Source: Rossellomorea aquimaris
GTDB taxonomy: Bacteria > Bacillota > Bacilli > Bacillales > Fictibacillaceae
Assembly: GCA_020524245.1 (NCBI GenBank)
Contig: JAIVLN010000005.1
Span: forward strand, 62,001 to 126,000
Direction of reading: 5' to 3'
Length of the DNA: 64,000 bases
The first letter of the stretch is position 1, and every line of letters begins with the position of its first letter. Below the pieces are notes generated by a model that was given only the letters and a program-made list of their open reading frames with translations, was not told where the DNA came from and searched no databases. A program made the position numbers and the translations under genes. Of the stretch, positions 27,337 to 38,011 are shown one piece after another.

Positions 27337-28299
27337 TTAGCGTTTTCCTTTTTCGTAAGGCTTTCCGATTGCTTTTGGTGCATCTGCTCGTCCGACGAAT
27401 CCTGCCAGGGCAAGGATCGTTAAAACATACGGAGAGATCAAAAGGAATACGTAAGGAATTTCTTTTAAAAACGGAATCTGCTGACCAGTGATACTTAAGG
27501 ATTGCGCTAATCCGAAAAACAGAGCAGCCCCTAATGCTCCAAGTGGATGCCATTTCCCAAAGATCATCGCTGCAAGTGCCATGAATCCTTGTCCGGCAAT
27601 CGTAGAGTGGGTGAAGTTCCCGCTGATGGATGTCGCATAAACCGCTCCACCAAGCCCTGCGAAAGCCCCACTGAGCATGACCGCAATATATCTCATTTTC
27701 GTAACGTTAATTCCCATCGTATCTGCCGCCATCGGATGCTCACCGACGGAGCGTAAACGTAGACCGAAAGGCGTCTTGTAGATGACGAACCAAACGACAA
27801 CCGCAAGCGCAATCGCCACATAGGACGTTACATACGCTTTTCCGAACAATAATGGACCGATGATCGGAATATCAGACAGGATCGGCACATCCGACTTGAA
27901 AATACGTTCGTTCAAGTACGGCGTTTGACCTGCATCGAATATCTTCTTTACAAGGAAGATCGTCAAACCTGCTGCAAGGAAGTTCAGCGCTACACCGCTG
28001 ACAACCTGATCCGCTCTGAAAGTAATACTTGCAACAGCATGTAAAAGCGAGAAGATCGCTCCGAGTAGAATTGCAACAACAAACGAGAACCATGGAGATG
28101 CACCGCCGAAGCCCCACGTTTCACCATAGAACGTAAACACAGCGCCTACGAATGCTCCCATCATCATGAGTCCTTCAAGTCCGATATTGACGACTCCGGA
28201 ACGTTCACTGAATACACCACCGAGTGCAGTTAATATAAGAGGGGCTGCCGCAAAGATGGCTGTAGGTATGATGATGCCTAAGATTTGCATGAGATCCAT
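27337..28299 (-). CDS. ABC transporter permease, nucleoside-type (second subunit)
   Basis: A 320-residue polytopic membrane protein of the BPD_transp_2 family with multiple hydrophobic helices and the coupling-loop signature GLRLRSVGEHPMAADTMGI. It begins directly after the stop codon of the first permease (TAG-ATG). With the ATPase and BMP lipoprotein it resembles the nucleoside importers of the NupNOPQ/RnsBACD type; the exact nucleoside is not readable. Confidence 0.92.
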   Translation of the reverse strand: MDLMQILGIIIPTAIFAAAPLILTALGGVFSERSGVVNIGLEGLMMMGAFVGAVFTFYGETWGFGGASPWFSFVVAILLGAIFSLLHAVASITFRADQVVSGVALNFLAAGLTIFLVKKIFDAGQTPYLNERIFKSDVPILSDIPIIGPLLFGKAYVTSYVAIALAVVVWFVIYKTPFGLRLRSVGEHPMAADTMGINVTKMRYIAVMLSGAFAGLGGAVYATSISGNFTHSTIAGQGFMALAAMIFGKWHPLGALGAALFFGLAQSLSITGQQIPFLKEIPYVFLLISPYVLTILALAGFVGRADAPKAIGKPYEKGKR

Positions 28300-29355
28300 C
28301 TAGATTTTCCCCCTTTTATTAATGCGATTTCTCAGCCAATGCACGAGATAGCTTGATGCAACGAAGAAGATGATCAGTGCGATGACAATCGTAATCAATT
28401 CAGGTGGAACTTGCGCAACAGCCTGCATATTCAGTGCCCCGATTTTCAATCCACCGAAAAGAGCTGCAGCTAGAATGATACCGATCGCACTGTTCGCTCC
28501 TAACAGAGCGACTGCGATACCATCAAAACCAACCCCAGTAAACGCAGCGTTGATTGTCATGTACTGGTACGTTCCGAGACCTTCCATCGCTCCTGCAACA
28601 CCCGCGAAACCACCAGAGATGACCATCGACAATACGATGTTTTTCGATACATTGATACCTGCGTAGTCCGAAGCATGCTGGTTGAAACCTACCGCACGTA
28701 ATTCATAACCCGTCGTCGTTTTCCACAGGATATACCACATCAGGATGGCTGCAAGAATCGCAACGACGATACCATAATGAAGACGTGAAAAATCTGTGAT
28801 CTCTTGTAAAAACATTGAAGATAAGGACGCGGAAGGTTGGATTTCCTCCGTACGCTCCCCTGGTGCCAAAAGGTACGATCGGATGATGGAGTTTGTCACA
28901 TGTAGTGCCACATAGTTCATCATGATCGTTGTAATAACTTCATGGACTTTGAACCTTGCCTTCAAATAACCCGGTACAAGCCCCCATAGTCCACCGGCAA
29001 GTGCTCCTGCCAGGATGGCAAGCGGCACATGGATGAAAGCAGGTACGCCTTCTACAGCGATTCCGACATAGACGGAAGCGAGCCAGCCGACCAATAACTG
29101 CCCTTCCACTCCGATGTTGAACAAGCCTGTACGGAAAGCGAATGCCACTGCAAGACCGGATAAGATCAACGGTGTCATTTGACGGATCGTTTCACCAATG
29201 AAGTATGAATCTGTAAATAGAACACTGAACAATGCGTAATAAGCTTCGAATGGATCATAACCACTCGTCAGCATCAGAATCCCACCCACGAGAAGGGCAA
29301 GTGCAACTGCTATGACCGGTACACTAAGTTTGAAAAGAATCTGTTGCAATTTCAC
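28300..29355 (-). CDS. ABC transporter permease, nucleoside-type (first subunit)
   Basis: A 351-residue membrane protein of the same family, with the coupling segment ELRAVGFNQHASDYAGIN near residue 226 and FRTGLFNIGVEGQLL near residue 75. The GTG start abuts the TAG of the ATPase gene, and its stop abuts the next permease. It forms the heterodimeric channel with the following gene product. Confidence 0.92.
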   Translation of the reverse strand: MKLQQILFKLSVPVIAVALALLVGGILMLTSGYDPFEAYYALFSVLFTDSYFIGETIRQMTPLILSGLAVAFAFRTGLFNIGVEGQLLVGWLASVYVGIAVEGVPAFIHVPLAILAGALAGGLWGLVPGYLKARFKVHEVITTIMMNYVALHVTNSIIRSYLLAPGERTEEIQPSASLSSMFLQEITDFSRLHYGIVVAILAAILMWYILWKTTTGYELRAVGFNQHASDYAGINVSKNIVLSMVISGGFAGVAGAMEGLGTYQYMTINAAFTGVGFDGIAVALLGANSAIGIILAAALFGGLKIGALNMQAVAQVPPELITIVIALIIFFVASSYLVHWLRNRINKRGKI

Positions 29356-30882
29356 CTACTGTTCCCCCTTCTCAGCTTGTTTGGATCCTGCCATCAACAA
29401 TCCGAGTTCTTGTTCGGTAACTTCCTTCGGATCGACGATAGCCACGATTTTACCTTCATAGATGACAGCGATTCTGTCACTCACATTCATGATTTCTTCA
29501 AGTTCGAACGAGATGAGCAGGACGGCTTTATCCGCATCACGCTCTTCAATCAACTTGGAATGGATGAATTCAATTGCTCCAACGTCCAATCCACGAGTTG
29601 GTTGTGCAGCGATCAAAAGGTCGGGACTTCGATCGACTTCCCTCGCAATAATCGCTTTTTGCTGATTACCACCTGATAATGCACGCGCTTGTGTATGGAC
29701 ACTTGGTGTACGTACATCGAACTGTTCAATCAGCTCTTTTGCTTTATTCAATATGTTGGATTTCTTCAACTGCTTGAATTTTGAGTAAGGTTCTTGATAA
29801 TACGTCTGAAGAACCATGTTTTCACCAATTGAAAAATCCAGTACAAGACCATGCTTATGACGGTCCTGAGGAATATGACCGACACCCGATTCGGTCACTC
29901 TTCGTGGCTTATGATTGGTGATGTTCTTACCGTTCAGCTGAATCGATCCACTTGAGGCTTTACGAAGACCCGTTATTGCTTCAATCAACTCAGACTGGCC
30001 GTTTCCATCTACACCCGCAATACCGACGATTTCCCCAGCTTTCACAGTCAAATCAAGACCTTTAACAGCTGTGACACCTCTGGAATCCTTCACGACAAGA
30101 TCATTGATTTCTAGAACGTCTTGTTTAGGTTGGGCCATTTCTTTTTCTGTTGTAAAAGAAACTTCACGACCTACCATCATGGAAGCTAGTTCGTCCCGGT
30201 TCGTATTAGCTACATCAACCGTTCCAATCCCTTTCCCTCTTCGGATGACAGTACACCGGTGACAAACTTCCATAATTTCCTTCAACTTATGAGTGATGAG
30301 GATGATAGATTTACCTTCAGCTATCAATCGCTTCATGATTTGAATGAGTTCTTTGATTTCTTGAGGTGTCAAAACCGCTGTCGGCTCATCAAAAATCAAG
30401 ATTTCAGCACCACGGTAAAGCGTTTTGAGAATTTCCACGCGCTGCTGCATCCCTACAGAAATGTCTTCAATTTTTGCATATGGATCAACTCTCAATCCAT
30501 ATTGACGGGAAATTTCCTCTACTTTCTTTGCAGCCTTCTTCACATCAACTTGACCACGATGCTTAGGTTCTTGTCCCAGAATGATGTTTTCTGTGACTGT
30601 GAAATTTTCGACCAACATGAAATGCTGGTGAACCATCCCGATTCCGAGATTGTTGGCAACATTCGGATCGGTTATTTCAACTTTCTTTCCTCGTACACGG
30701 ATCTCACCCTGTTCCGGCTGATACAATCCAAAAAGTACGTTCATCAAAGTCGATTTTCCTGCACCATTTTCCCCCAATAGCGCATGAATTTCCCCTTTTT
30801 GTACTTGTAACGTTACATTGTCATTGGCAACTATGCCCGGAAACTCTTTTCGGATTCCCTTCATTTCAATGACGTATTCCAA
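29356..30882 (-). CDS. ABC transporter ATPase (two ABC domains), nucleoside-type
   Basis: A 508-residue duplicated ATPase. Domain 1 has Walker A GENGAGKST near residue 37, signature ISVGMQQRV and Walker B ILIFDEP. Domain 2 has a Walker A without the lysine (GVDGNGQSE) and signature LSGGNQQK, the pattern usual for this family. The TTG start has AGGAGTG upstream. It is separated from the lipoprotein gene by 278 bases with two hairpins, which suggests the lipoprotein is made in excess. Confidence 0.93.
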   Translation of the reverse strand: MEYVIEMKGIRKEFPGIVANDNVTLQVQKGEIHALLGENGAGKSTLMNVLFGLYQPEQGEIRVRGKKVEITDPNVANNLGIGMVHQHFMLVENFTVTENIILGQEPKHRGQVDVKKAAKKVEEISRQYGLRVDPYAKIEDISVGMQQRVEILKTLYRGAEILIFDEPTAVLTPQEIKELIQIMKRLIAEGKSIILITHKLKEIMEVCHRCTVIRRGKGIGTVDVANTNRDELASMMVGREVSFTTEKEMAQPKQDVLEINDLVVKDSRGVTAVKGLDLTVKAGEIVGIAGVDGNGQSELIEAITGLRKASSGSIQLNGKNITNHKPRRVTESGVGHIPQDRHKHGLVLDFSIGENMVLQTYYQEPYSKFKQLKKSNILNKAKELIEQFDVRTPSVHTQARALSGGNQQKAIIAREVDRSPDLLIAAQPTRGLDVGAIEFIHSKLIEERDADKAVLLISFELEEIMNVSDRIAVIYEGKIVAIVDPKEVTEQELGLLMAGSKQAEKGEQ

Positions 30883-30953
30883 AAGTAATCACTCCTACAC
30901 CTGTTGTTCCTAAAACTTAGCCTTCAATCGTTGTATGATCGATGCTCCCTTTT

Positions 30954-31016
30954 CTCTCGAGTGTAGCAAGGAAAGCCACATTGAGAGCGTAAGACTTACC
31001 TTGTTACACCCAAGAG
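30954..31016 (-). other. Long stem-loop in lipoprotein-ATPase gap
   Basis: Arms 30999-31016 and 30954-30971 form an 18-bp stem with one A-C mismatch and two G-U pairs in the minus-strand RNA. The loop contains GTCTTAC, which could also pair with GTAAGAC just 5' of the stem (31023-31029). No T-run follows, so this is not a simple terminator. Confidence 0.6.
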
Positions 31017-31103
31017 CTTTGACGTCTTACCTTAATGATTCTGACGGGAGAGCATTTCGGATTACAATCGTGCTTTACACCCTGAATGGATGATTTACAT
31101 GAA

Positions 31104-31132
31104 CAAAGGCCAGTAGTCACTACCAGCCTTTG
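31104..31132 (-). terminator. Hairpin just after lipoprotein gene
   Basis: CAAAGGCTGGTAGT and ACTACTGGCCTTTG form a near-perfect 14-bp hairpin. Only TTCATG follows on the minus strand, so it is probably a leaky terminator or 3'-end stabiliser that favours the lipoprotein mRNA. Confidence 0.6.
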
Positions 31133-31160
31133 TATAGAGCTATATGGAGATTACATGTTT

Positions 31161-32234
31161 TTACTTATTGAATGATGCAAACTCGTCGTCTGTCTTAGGA
31201 ACTTCCACTTCGCCTGCAACGATTTTCTCTTTATACTCTTCGACCATTTTCAAAGCTTCTTCAGATACGTTATCTGTAGTAGGTGCAATACCTACGCCAT
31301 CTTCTTCAAGACCGAATTCTACGATTTCTCCACCTGGGAAGTTCCCTTCCATTGTTAGCTTGGAAACTTCGAATACAGCAGTATCCACTCGTTTAACCAT
31401 AGAAGTCAATGTAACACTCTTGTTTGCGTCTTGGTCGTAAATTCCTTCAGCGTGTTGGTCACGGTCAACACCGATTACCCAAACATCTTCACCGTTCTTC
31501 TTACGGTTGATCGCTTCTGTGAATACTCCTGCTCCAGTTCCACCAGCTGCGTGGTAAATCACATCTGCACCTTTACCATATAGTGTTGCAGCGATTGTCG
31601 TACCTTTTGCAGCGTCGTTGAAGTCCCCTGCGTATTGTTGGAAGATTTCAGCGTTTGGATTAGCTGTTAATACTCCAGCTTTGAATCCGTTTTCAAATTT
31701 CTTGATTAGTTCTGATTCTACTCCACCGATGAATCCTACTTTATTTGTTTTAGTCTGAAGTCCAGCTACAAGTCCAACAAGGAAAGATCCTTGGTGTTCT
31801 TTAAAAGTGATGCTAGCTACGTTATCCAAATCAACGACACTATCTACAAGTGCGAATTGTGCGTCTTTTTGTTGTTCAGCTACTTTTTTGATGTCTTCTT
31901 GCATTAGGAACCCAATTCCGAATACAAGATCGAAGTCTTGACGAACCAGGTTGTTCAAGTTCGGACGATAGTCACTTTGAGCGTCTGATTGAACGTACGT
32001 ATATCCTTCTTTTTCTTTCAAGTCATTTTCATTTCCGAATTCTTGAAGACCTTCCCAAGCAGATTGGTTGAATGACTTATCGTCAACTCCACCCGTATCT
32101 GTTACCATAGCTACTTTAAAGCTATCTTCCTTCTTGTCGCCATCCCCTGTTGCATCGTCACTTGCTCCACAAGCAGATAGAAGAGTTCCTGCTGCTAATA
32201 CCATAGACATTAAAAATCCATAACGCTTTTTCAT
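31161..32234 (-). CDS. BMP family (PnrA-like) substrate-binding lipoprotein
   Basis: The extracytoplasmic binding protein of the ABC importer, 357 residues. It has a lipoprotein signal (MKKRYGFLMSMVLAAGTLLSAC) with lipobox LLSAC, so Cys22 is the lipidated residue, followed by an acidic linker. VAMVTDTGGVDDKSFNQSAWEG and HAAGGTGAGVF are typical of BMP/Med nucleoside-binding proteins. ATG 32234 has GGGGGG upstream. The GntR gene upstream may control it. Confidence 0.94.
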   Translation of the reverse strand: MKKRYGFLMSMVLAAGTLLSACGASDDATGDGDKKEDSFKVAMVTDTGGVDDKSFNQSAWEGLQEFGNENDLKEKEGYTYVQSDAQSDYRPNLNNLVRQDFDLVFGIGFLMQEDIKKVAEQQKDAQFALVDSVVDLDNVASITFKEHQGSFLVGLVAGLQTKTNKVGFIGGVESELIKKFENGFKAGVLTANPNAEIFQQYAGDFNDAAKGTTIAATLYGKGADVIYHAAGGTGAGVFTEAINRKKNGEDVWVIGVDRDQHAEGIYDQDANKSVTLTSMVKRVDTAVFEVSKLTMEGNFPGGEIVEFGLEEDGVGIAPTTDNVSEEALKMVEEYKEKIVAGEVEVPKTDDEFASFNK

Positions 32235-32338
32235 AGAATCCTTTTCCCCCTTAATGTATTTTCAAAGTTTCCTAGTACACGTATGATGCCTGTACGATCT
32301 CTTTTTCAGCACTCACCCCCTAAAAATGGTAAAAGGCC

Positions 32339-33067
32339 TTACACCCGACGTCTGACAACATGGAAATCGAATTTATCTGCACGGAAATAATTGACAGAGT
32401 ATAGGACAGCGTTGTCATTTTGGTCATAATGCATCTGTTTCAACACTAGCAGAGAAGACTCTGGCGGACACTCCAGGATTTCAGAAATCCTTTCGTGATA
32501 TCCGACCGGTTCGATATGTGTAACCGCATACAAAACTCGTCGATTTGATTCCTTTTCAAGCAAGTTGAAAAGGGACTCTTCTTCGGTCGTCTTCTGATTC
32601 ACAGGCATGAACTTTGCCGGAATCTGATCGAGGCAGTATACGACAGGTCGTCCGTCAGCTGTACGAACCCGCTCCACAACGACGAGCTGTTCGTCTTCTT
32701 CTGTGTTGAATCTTTGTAGCTCTTCCTCCGTAACGTCCCTTGTATCTGAACTTAGAAAATTCGTACCTGGGCATTTACCGCCACGTTCAATCATTTCTGT
32801 GACACTGAATAGCTCTTCGATTCCCGATGAAAAGACAGCACGAGAACGTACGAATGTACCGACACCATGGCGTCTGACAACGACGTTTTCATCTTCGAGG
32901 ATCCTTAAAGCTTCCCTGAGGGTCGCTCTGCTGATCCCTAGCTGCTTAGAGAGTTCGAATTCACTTGGAAGTCGTTCACCCTCCTCATAAACACCTGCTT
33001 CAATATCTTTTTTCAATCGATCTATTACTTGCAAATATAATAGACGATGGTCCGTTTTAATGGTCAC
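32339..33067 (-). CDS. ymfC: GntR family transcriptional regulator (YmfC-like)
   Basis: A 242-residue regulator. The N-terminal winged helix-turn-helix ([23 protein letters not shown]) is at about residues 27-49, and the C-terminus is a UTRA ligand-binding domain of the HutC type. The start is GTG with GAGGTG upstream. Its place between spoIIIE and the transporter suggests control of the transporter, with a small-molecule effector; neither operator nor ligand is proven. Confidence 0.88.
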   Translation of the reverse strand: MTIKTDHRLLYLQVIDRLKKDIEAGVYEEGERLPSEFELSKQLGISRATLREALRILEDENVVVRRHGVGTFVRSRAVFSSGIEELFSVTEMIERGGKCPGTNFLSSDTRDVTEEELQRFNTEEDEQLVVVERVRTADGRPVVYCLDQIPAKFMPVNQKTTEEESLFNLLEKESNRRVLYAVTHIEPVGYHERISEILECPPESSLLVLKQMHYDQNDNAVLYSVNYFRADKFDFHVVRRRV

Positions 33068-33358
33068 ACGTCTTCACCTCAGAAGTACTACTAATCTATT
33101 TAATTTAACAATATTCGACAATACTATATCATTTTTACAACAATAAATAAATACTATTTTTACAGTTTCCGAAAAAATGTTACACGAATGTTTCAAAAAG
33201 AACACTCAATTTCATTATTTGGATGACAATCGAGTGACCCTATTATAGAATAATGAATTTAGTGAATTCCTCACAAATCCATATTTATTTCATCAAAATT
33301 AACGCCCTTTCTGCGGGTGTGTCGCCAATTTTTTAGAAATTAGGTAATGTGAAAAATT
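33068..33358. other. Intergenic region upstream of the GntR gene
   Basis: AT-rich, no gene. TATAGT lies at about 33124-33129 on the minus strand without a good -35, and ATTGTCGAATATTGT is a short imperfect palindrome near 33107-33122 that might be an operator. Nothing firmer is seen. Confidence 0.45.
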
Positions 33359-33391
33359 AAAGACGACCATTAATCTCAAATGGTCGTCTTT
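33359..33391 (-). terminator. Terminator after spoIIIE
   Basis: AAAGACGACCATT and AATGGTCGTCTTT form a perfect 13-bp stem; the minus strand continues AATTTTTC. The symmetric stem could work in both directions. Confidence 0.85.
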
Positions 33392-33397
33392 CTTGAG

Positions 33398-35764
33398 TTA
33401 GCTTGATGATGCATCTTGATCCTGTCGTGAAACCAATACTTCACGTGGTTTACTGCCTTCATATGGTCCGACAATTCCTCTCGCTTCCATTGCGTCAATC
33501 AGTCTGGCAGCACGGGTGTAACCGATTCTAAATCGTCTTTGCAACATGGAAACAGATGCTGTCTGCATGTCCACAATCAGACTGACAGCATCATCGAACA
33601 ATTCATCTTCGACATCTTCCACCTTTTGTTCAGGTTCATCAGTAGGAATCATTTCTTCCTGGTATTTCGCCTTCTGTTGACTGATGACAAAGTCGACAAC
33701 ATCCTGCACTTCTTCATCTGACAAGAATGCTCCCTGAACTCGGGTCGGTTTGTTGGCACCAATTGGGAAAAACAACATATCCCCTTTTCCAAGTAATTTA
33801 TCCGCTCCTCCCATATCGAGTATGGTTCTTGAATCCGTTGAAGAGGAAACACTGAACGCTATACGTGATGGGATATTCGCCTTGATGACGCCGGTGATGA
33901 CGTCAACGGAAGGTCGTTGGGTTGCGATGATCAAATGGATGCCTGCTGCACGTGCCATCTGAGCCAGTCGAGTGATCGCATCCTCAACATCACCTGATGC
34001 AACCATCATTAGATCCGCCAGCTCGTCGACGATGACGACGATGTATGGTAATAACGCCTGTTTCGCATCTGATTCATCATTTTTCCGCTTGATCATATTG
34101 TTGTAACCTTCAATATTCCTTGTTCCGCTATGTGAGAACAACTCATAACGACGTTCCATCTCATTGACGACGCGTTTCAGTGCCTGCGCGGCTTTCTTCG
34201 GTTCCGTAACGACTGGAGCTAATAGATGCGGAATGCCGTTATATACATTTAGTTCAACCATTTTAGGATCGATCATCATCATCTTCACTTCATGCGGTTT
34301 CGCCTTCAACAAGATACTCGTGATGATTCCATTCACACATACACTTTTACCACTACCTGTTGCACCTGCGATGAGCAAGTGAGGCATTTTACTTAAATCC
34401 GCTAATATTGGCTCACCTGAAATATCACGACCTAGTCCGATCGTCAGCTTCGAGTTCAGATCATTGCGTTTCGTATCGACAACCTCCCGTAAAGATACCA
34501 TTGAAACTTCCTGGTTTGGGACTTCGATACCGATTGCAGATCTTCCAGGGATAGGAGCTTCAATCCGTAAATCTTTAGCAGCGAGTGCTAAAGCCAGATC
34601 ATCAGTCAAATTTACGATTTTACTGACTTTGACACCGATGGCTGGTTGAACCTCATACTTCGTTACGGCAGGTCCTAAGTGGACTTTGACGACTTTCGCT
34701 TTCACTCCGAAGCTTTCGAAAGTTCGTTCTAGTTTTCTCGTATTTTCAGATACATGTTGTCTCTCACGATGTTGTCCTGCCTTCACAGGACGGCTTAGCA
34801 AATCATACGATGGTAATTCGTAAGCTTCGTTTTCCACCTCAGCAATAGAAAACCCTGTTGATTCTTCTTTCGTTTCAGTAGTCTTTACATTCTTTTCAGA
34901 TGAGTCGGGCACCCCGTTGTTCTGTGCAGAAGTTTGGTTCGTAGTTTTCTCATCTTTCAGCTCTTCAAATTCGAAAGCCCCTTGATACACATTTTCGTTA
35001 TATTCCTGAATGATCGGTTCAGTATAGGTCTCTTCCTCCGGTTCTGATTCTTCCGGAACTGTAGGCTTCTTCTCATTCGTTCGCTTCCCTCTCGACTTTC
35101 GCTCTTTTGTCCGTTCGGCTTTTTTCTCTTCCTTCTTACTTTCGAAATGATCTTTCCAGTCAGAATATGTATGCAAGAAGAAATTTTTCAATGGTACGAT
35201 GATCTTCGATAAGATATCGCTCATTGAAAGACCAGTAATCAGAAGAACAGCAATGACCCACATGAAAAAGATAATGACCTGAGTCCCTTCTGGTGCGAAC
35301 AAGACATAAGTGAATGCAAATCCAATAGCCCCGATCATTCCTCCGCCAAGGTCCGCTGTACCAGGAGCTGCCCCTTGCTGCTGGACGAAGAGCTCCCAAG
35401 TATTCTGAATGACAGAAGGGTTTTCCCATTCTCCGTTCCGGGTAAGCAGTTCGAACAACTTCACATGACTTTGGAGAAGCAGTCCAAGCACAAACAAGTA
35501 TATACCTGCCAGTCTTCTCGTGAAAAATCCAGGCCACGAACGTTTCCAGATTACGTACACGGATAAAATGAAGACTCCAAGCAACAGCAATCCATACCAT
35601 TCTCCACCTAAGAGCTTGAATAGGTTCGCAAATACACGCCCTACCCTCCCAAACTCAGCTGCAGCAATCAGTGTCAACGCTAAAAGCGACAATCCAAATA
35701 GTTCAAAGGTCAATTGGGACTTCCAGCTTGATGACTTTTTATTTTTTTTCTTGCGTTTCGCCAT
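33398..35764 (-). CDS. spoIIIE: DNA translocase SpoIIIE (FtsK family)
   Basis: SpoIIIE pumps the chromosome into the forespore through the septum. The 788-residue product has membrane segments in about the first 190 residues, a charged linker to about 320, a RecA-type motor with Walker A GATGSGKS near residue 469, and a C-terminal gamma winged helix ([18 protein letters not shown]) that reads DNA orientation sequences. Position and length match the sporulation translocase rather than the shorter SftA. Confidence 0.96.
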   Translation of the reverse strand: MAKRKKKNKKSSSWKSQLTFELFGLSLLALTLIAAAEFGRVGRVFANLFKLLGGEWYGLLLLGVFILSVYVIWKRSWPGFFTRRLAGIYLFVLGLLLQSHVKLFELLTRNGEWENPSVIQNTWELFVQQQGAAPGTADLGGGMIGAIGFAFTYVLFAPEGTQVIIFFMWVIAVLLITGLSMSDILSKIIVPLKNFFLHTYSDWKDHFESKKEEKKAERTKERKSRGKRTNEKKPTVPEESEPEEETYTEPIIQEYNENVYQGAFEFEELKDEKTTNQTSAQNNGVPDSSEKNVKTTETKEESTGFSIAEVENEAYELPSYDLLSRPVKAGQHRERQHVSENTRKLERTFESFGVKAKVVKVHLGPAVTKYEVQPAIGVKVSKIVNLTDDLALALAAKDLRIEAPIPGRSAIGIEVPNQEVSMVSLREVVDTKRNDLNSKLTIGLGRDISGEPILADLSKMPHLLIAGATGSGKSVCVNGIITSILLKAKPHEVKMMMIDPKMVELNVYNGIPHLLAPVVTEPKKAAQALKRVVNEMERRYELFSHSGTRNIEGYNNMIKRKNDESDAKQALLPYIVVIVDELADLMMVASGDVEDAITRLAQMARAAGIHLIIATQRPSVDVITGVIKANIPSRIAFSVSSSTDSRTILDMGGADKLLGKGDMLFFPIGANKPTRVQGAFLSDEEVQDVVDFVISQQKAKYQEEMIPTDEPEQKVEDVEDELFDDAVSLIVDMQTASVSMLQRRFRIGYTRAARLIDAMEARGIVGPYEGSKPREVLVSRQDQDASSS

Positions 35765-35835
35765 GATTTCACCTCTCTAGGTATATCCATCTTAAGATGT
35801 ATGTGGTGTTTATTACACGAGGTTATGTAGTGGAA

Positions 35836-35878
35836 AAGGGTTGGCCCTTTCCATCCAAGAAGACATGGGCCAACCCTT
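35836..35878 (-). terminator. Terminator after ylzJ
   Basis: AAGGGTTGGCCC and GGGCCAACCCTT form a 12-bp stem followed by TTCCAC on the minus strand; the T-run is weak. Confidence 0.75.
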
Positions 35879-35904
35879 AAGTAGTGTTATTATATCATAC
35901 AGAA

Positions 35905-36150
35905 TTACAGTGAACTAGAAGGATTTTGATCTGGGGCAATTGTCATTTTCAACACTGTACCAGGCTGTAGATTCGCGTCAAGATAATGAGCGGGGTCCGT
36001 GCTCATCATCCTGACGATTCTGCAGTCTTGATTCTCCAGTTGCTCAACCATCAACGGTATACCGTTCATTTCAATCATCGTATGTTTCTCAAAATCAGAC
36101 TGGACTGCACTGAAGACGACTTCGTGGGGCATCGAAGTATAGAGTATCAT
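35905..36150 (-). CDS. ylzJ: YlzJ-like protein
   Basis: A small 81-residue protein matching YlzJ, beginning [13 protein letters not shown] and ending with a [15 protein letters not shown] segment. Function unknown. It overlaps the tepA stop by four bases (ATGA), so it is translationally coupled to tepA. Confidence 0.88.
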   Translation of the reverse strand: MILYTSMPHEVVFSAVQSDFEKHTMIEMNGIPLMVEQLENQDCRIVRMMSTDPAHYLDANLQPGTVLKMTIAPDQNPSSSL

Positions 36151-36932
36151 TGGACGAGATCCTGTTCTTCTTTAGGTCTCTTTGCTTCAATGAGCTCATT
36201 CAACTTTTTCATCGCTGCACCGACCCCGCCTACTTCATCGATCAGCCCATAAGCTACAGCATCGTCACCAATCACATTCGTTCCGATATCCCGTGTCAAA
36301 TTCCCTTTAGAAAGCATTAATTCTTTGAACTTTTCTTCTTCAATGTTCGAATGTCTCATAACAAAGCTGATGACCCGTTCCTGCATCTTATCGAGGTATT
36401 CAAATGTTTGAGGCACCCCAATCACTAAGCCGGTCAAACGAACTGGATGGATCGTCATCGTGGCTGTCTCAGCAATGAAGGAATAATCTCCGGATACCGC
36501 AATCGGTACGCCGATCGAGTGACCTCCACCAAGTACCAGGCATACTTTCGGTTTGGATAAGGAGGCGATCATTTCAGCAATTGCAAGTCCCGCTTCCACA
36601 TCCCCACCAACTGTATTCAGGATGACAAGTAATCCTTCAATCTTAGGGTTTTGTTCAATTGCTACCAACTGAGGTATCATATGTTCATATTTTGTCGTTT
36701 TGTTGTTTGGAGGGAGTTGTACATGACCTTCTATCTGTCCAACTATCGTCATACAATGAATGTTCGATTGTTCCATTTGGGGAACATTGGTCTGACCCAT
36801 TTGTTGAATTTTATTGATCAGACTAGATGAACCCTCTTTGTTTTGATCTTGTTTTTTTGGTTTATCCGGTTGGTTAGGTTGAGATGGATTGGTTGGAGAA
36901 ACCGTCTTATGTTCATGAGGCTGTTCGTTCAT
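36147..36932 (-). CDS. tepA: ClpP-like translocation-enhancing protein TepA
   Basis: TepA is a ClpP-class serine protease homologue reported to assist protein translocation and, in some reports, spore SASP turnover. The 261-residue product has a low-complexity Pro/Gln/Lys N-terminus (about 1-40), then a ClpP fold with [17 protein letters not shown] and [14 protein letters not shown], which carries the likely nucleophilic serine. ATG 36932 has AAGGAG upstream. Confidence 0.92.
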   Translation of the reverse strand: MNEQPHEHKTVSPTNPSQPNQPDKPKKQDQNKEGSSSLINKIQQMGQTNVPQMEQSNIHCMTIVGQIEGHVQLPPNNKTTKYEHMIPQLVAIEQNPKIEGLLVILNTVGGDVEAGLAIAEMIASLSKPKVCLVLGGGHSIGVPIAVSGDYSFIAETATMTIHPVRLTGLVIGVPQTFEYLDKMQERVISFVMRHSNIEEEKFKELMLSKGNLTRDIGTNVIGDDAVAYGLIDEVGGVGAAMKKLNELIEAKRPKEEQDLVQ

Positions 36933-37061
36933 GATGGACTCCTTTCACGACTTACTTTGGTCTCCTTATAGTATTGTCATAATCGGTTTCTTTCTATCCA
37001 TCTGAATCCCTTGTACTTTAGACACATACAGCCTTTGTAATTTCCTGTTTTTAGCCATAGA

Positions 37062-37093
37062 AAAGAGGATGGTTAGATGAAACCATCCTCTTT
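37062..37093 (-). terminator. Terminator after dapA
   Basis: AAAGAGGATGGTT and AACCATCCTCTTT form a perfect 13-bp stem followed by TTCTATGG on the minus strand. Confidence 0.85.
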
Positions 37094-37104
37094 CATTGTG
37101 TATA

Positions 37105-37986
37105 TTATTTTACCTTCGCGAAGTCATTCAATAACGAATTCAGTCTTACACGCTCTTGCTCAGACAACGGTATGAGCGGTAGTCTTACACTGCCAACATC
37201 AATGCCTAAGATCTGCAATGCCGTCTTCACTGGTGTTGGACTAGGTGCAGAGAACATTTCGTTCATGACAGGTAACAACTTCCCGTGCCACTCTGCAGCC
37301 TTTCTCACATCACCATCCAAGTAAGCGGAAATCATGCTTTGCATTTCATTTCCGACTACGTGAGAAGCCACCGAAACGATACCGTCTCCGCCGATTGAAA
37401 ATGTCGGCAGCGTCAATGTGTCATCTCCACTGTATACTTTAAAATCATCCGCCGTTTTCGTAATGATTTCTGTAATCTGATCTAGATCTCCGCTCGCTTC
37501 TTTCACACAAACGATGTTGTCGATTTCAGATAATCGAACGATTGTATCAACAGACAAATTGACAATAGAACGGCCTGGTACGTTGTACAACATCACCGGA
37601 AGCTTCGTCGTCTCCGCAATTGTCTTAAAATGAAGATAGAGACCTTGTTGATTCGGTTTATTATAATAAGGAGCCACTAGCATGACAGCGTCAACACCAG
37701 CTTCTTCAGCTTGTTTCGTCAACTCGATGGAAGCATGAGTGTTGTTACTACCTGTACCAGCGATAACTGGGACTCTTTTTTGCACGACTTTCACGACATG
37801 TTTGAAGAGGGCAACTTTCTCTTCCTTCGTCAAAGTCGGTGACTCACCTGTTGTTCCAGCAATGACAAGTCCATCCGACCCGTTCTTGATCAAATACTCG
37901 ACCAATTTAGTCGTCTTGGAAAAGTCGATATTGCCTTTATGGTCGAAAGGCGTCACCATTGCAGTCAAAATTTTTCCGAAATTCAT
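37105..37986 (-). CDS. dapA: 4-hydroxy-tetrahydrodipicolinate synthase
   Basis: DapA condenses pyruvate with aspartate semialdehyde, the first step toward diaminopimelate, lysine and dipicolinate. The 293-residue TIM barrel has GTTGESPTL near residue 43, the YNVPGRS tyrosine near 133 and the Schiff-base lysine in VCVKEASGD near 161. AAGGAGGAG precedes ATG 37986. It is the last gene of asd-dapG-dapA. Confidence 0.97.
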   Translation of the reverse strand: MNFGKILTAMVTPFDHKGNIDFSKTTKLVEYLIKNGSDGLVIAGTTGESPTLTKEEKVALFKHVVKVVQKRVPVIAGTGSNNTHASIELTKQAEEAGVDAVMLVAPYYNKPNQQGLYLHFKTIAETTKLPVMLYNVPGRSIVNLSVDTIVRLSEIDNIVCVKEASGDLDQITEIITKTADDFKVYSGDDTLTLPTFSIGGDGIVSVASHVVGNEMQSMISAYLDGDVRKAAEWHGKLLPVMNEMFSAPSPTPVKTALQILGIDVGSVRLPLIPLSEQERVRLNSLLNDFAKVK

Positions 37987-38011
37987 TTCGATATCTCCTC
38001 CTTATAGAAAA

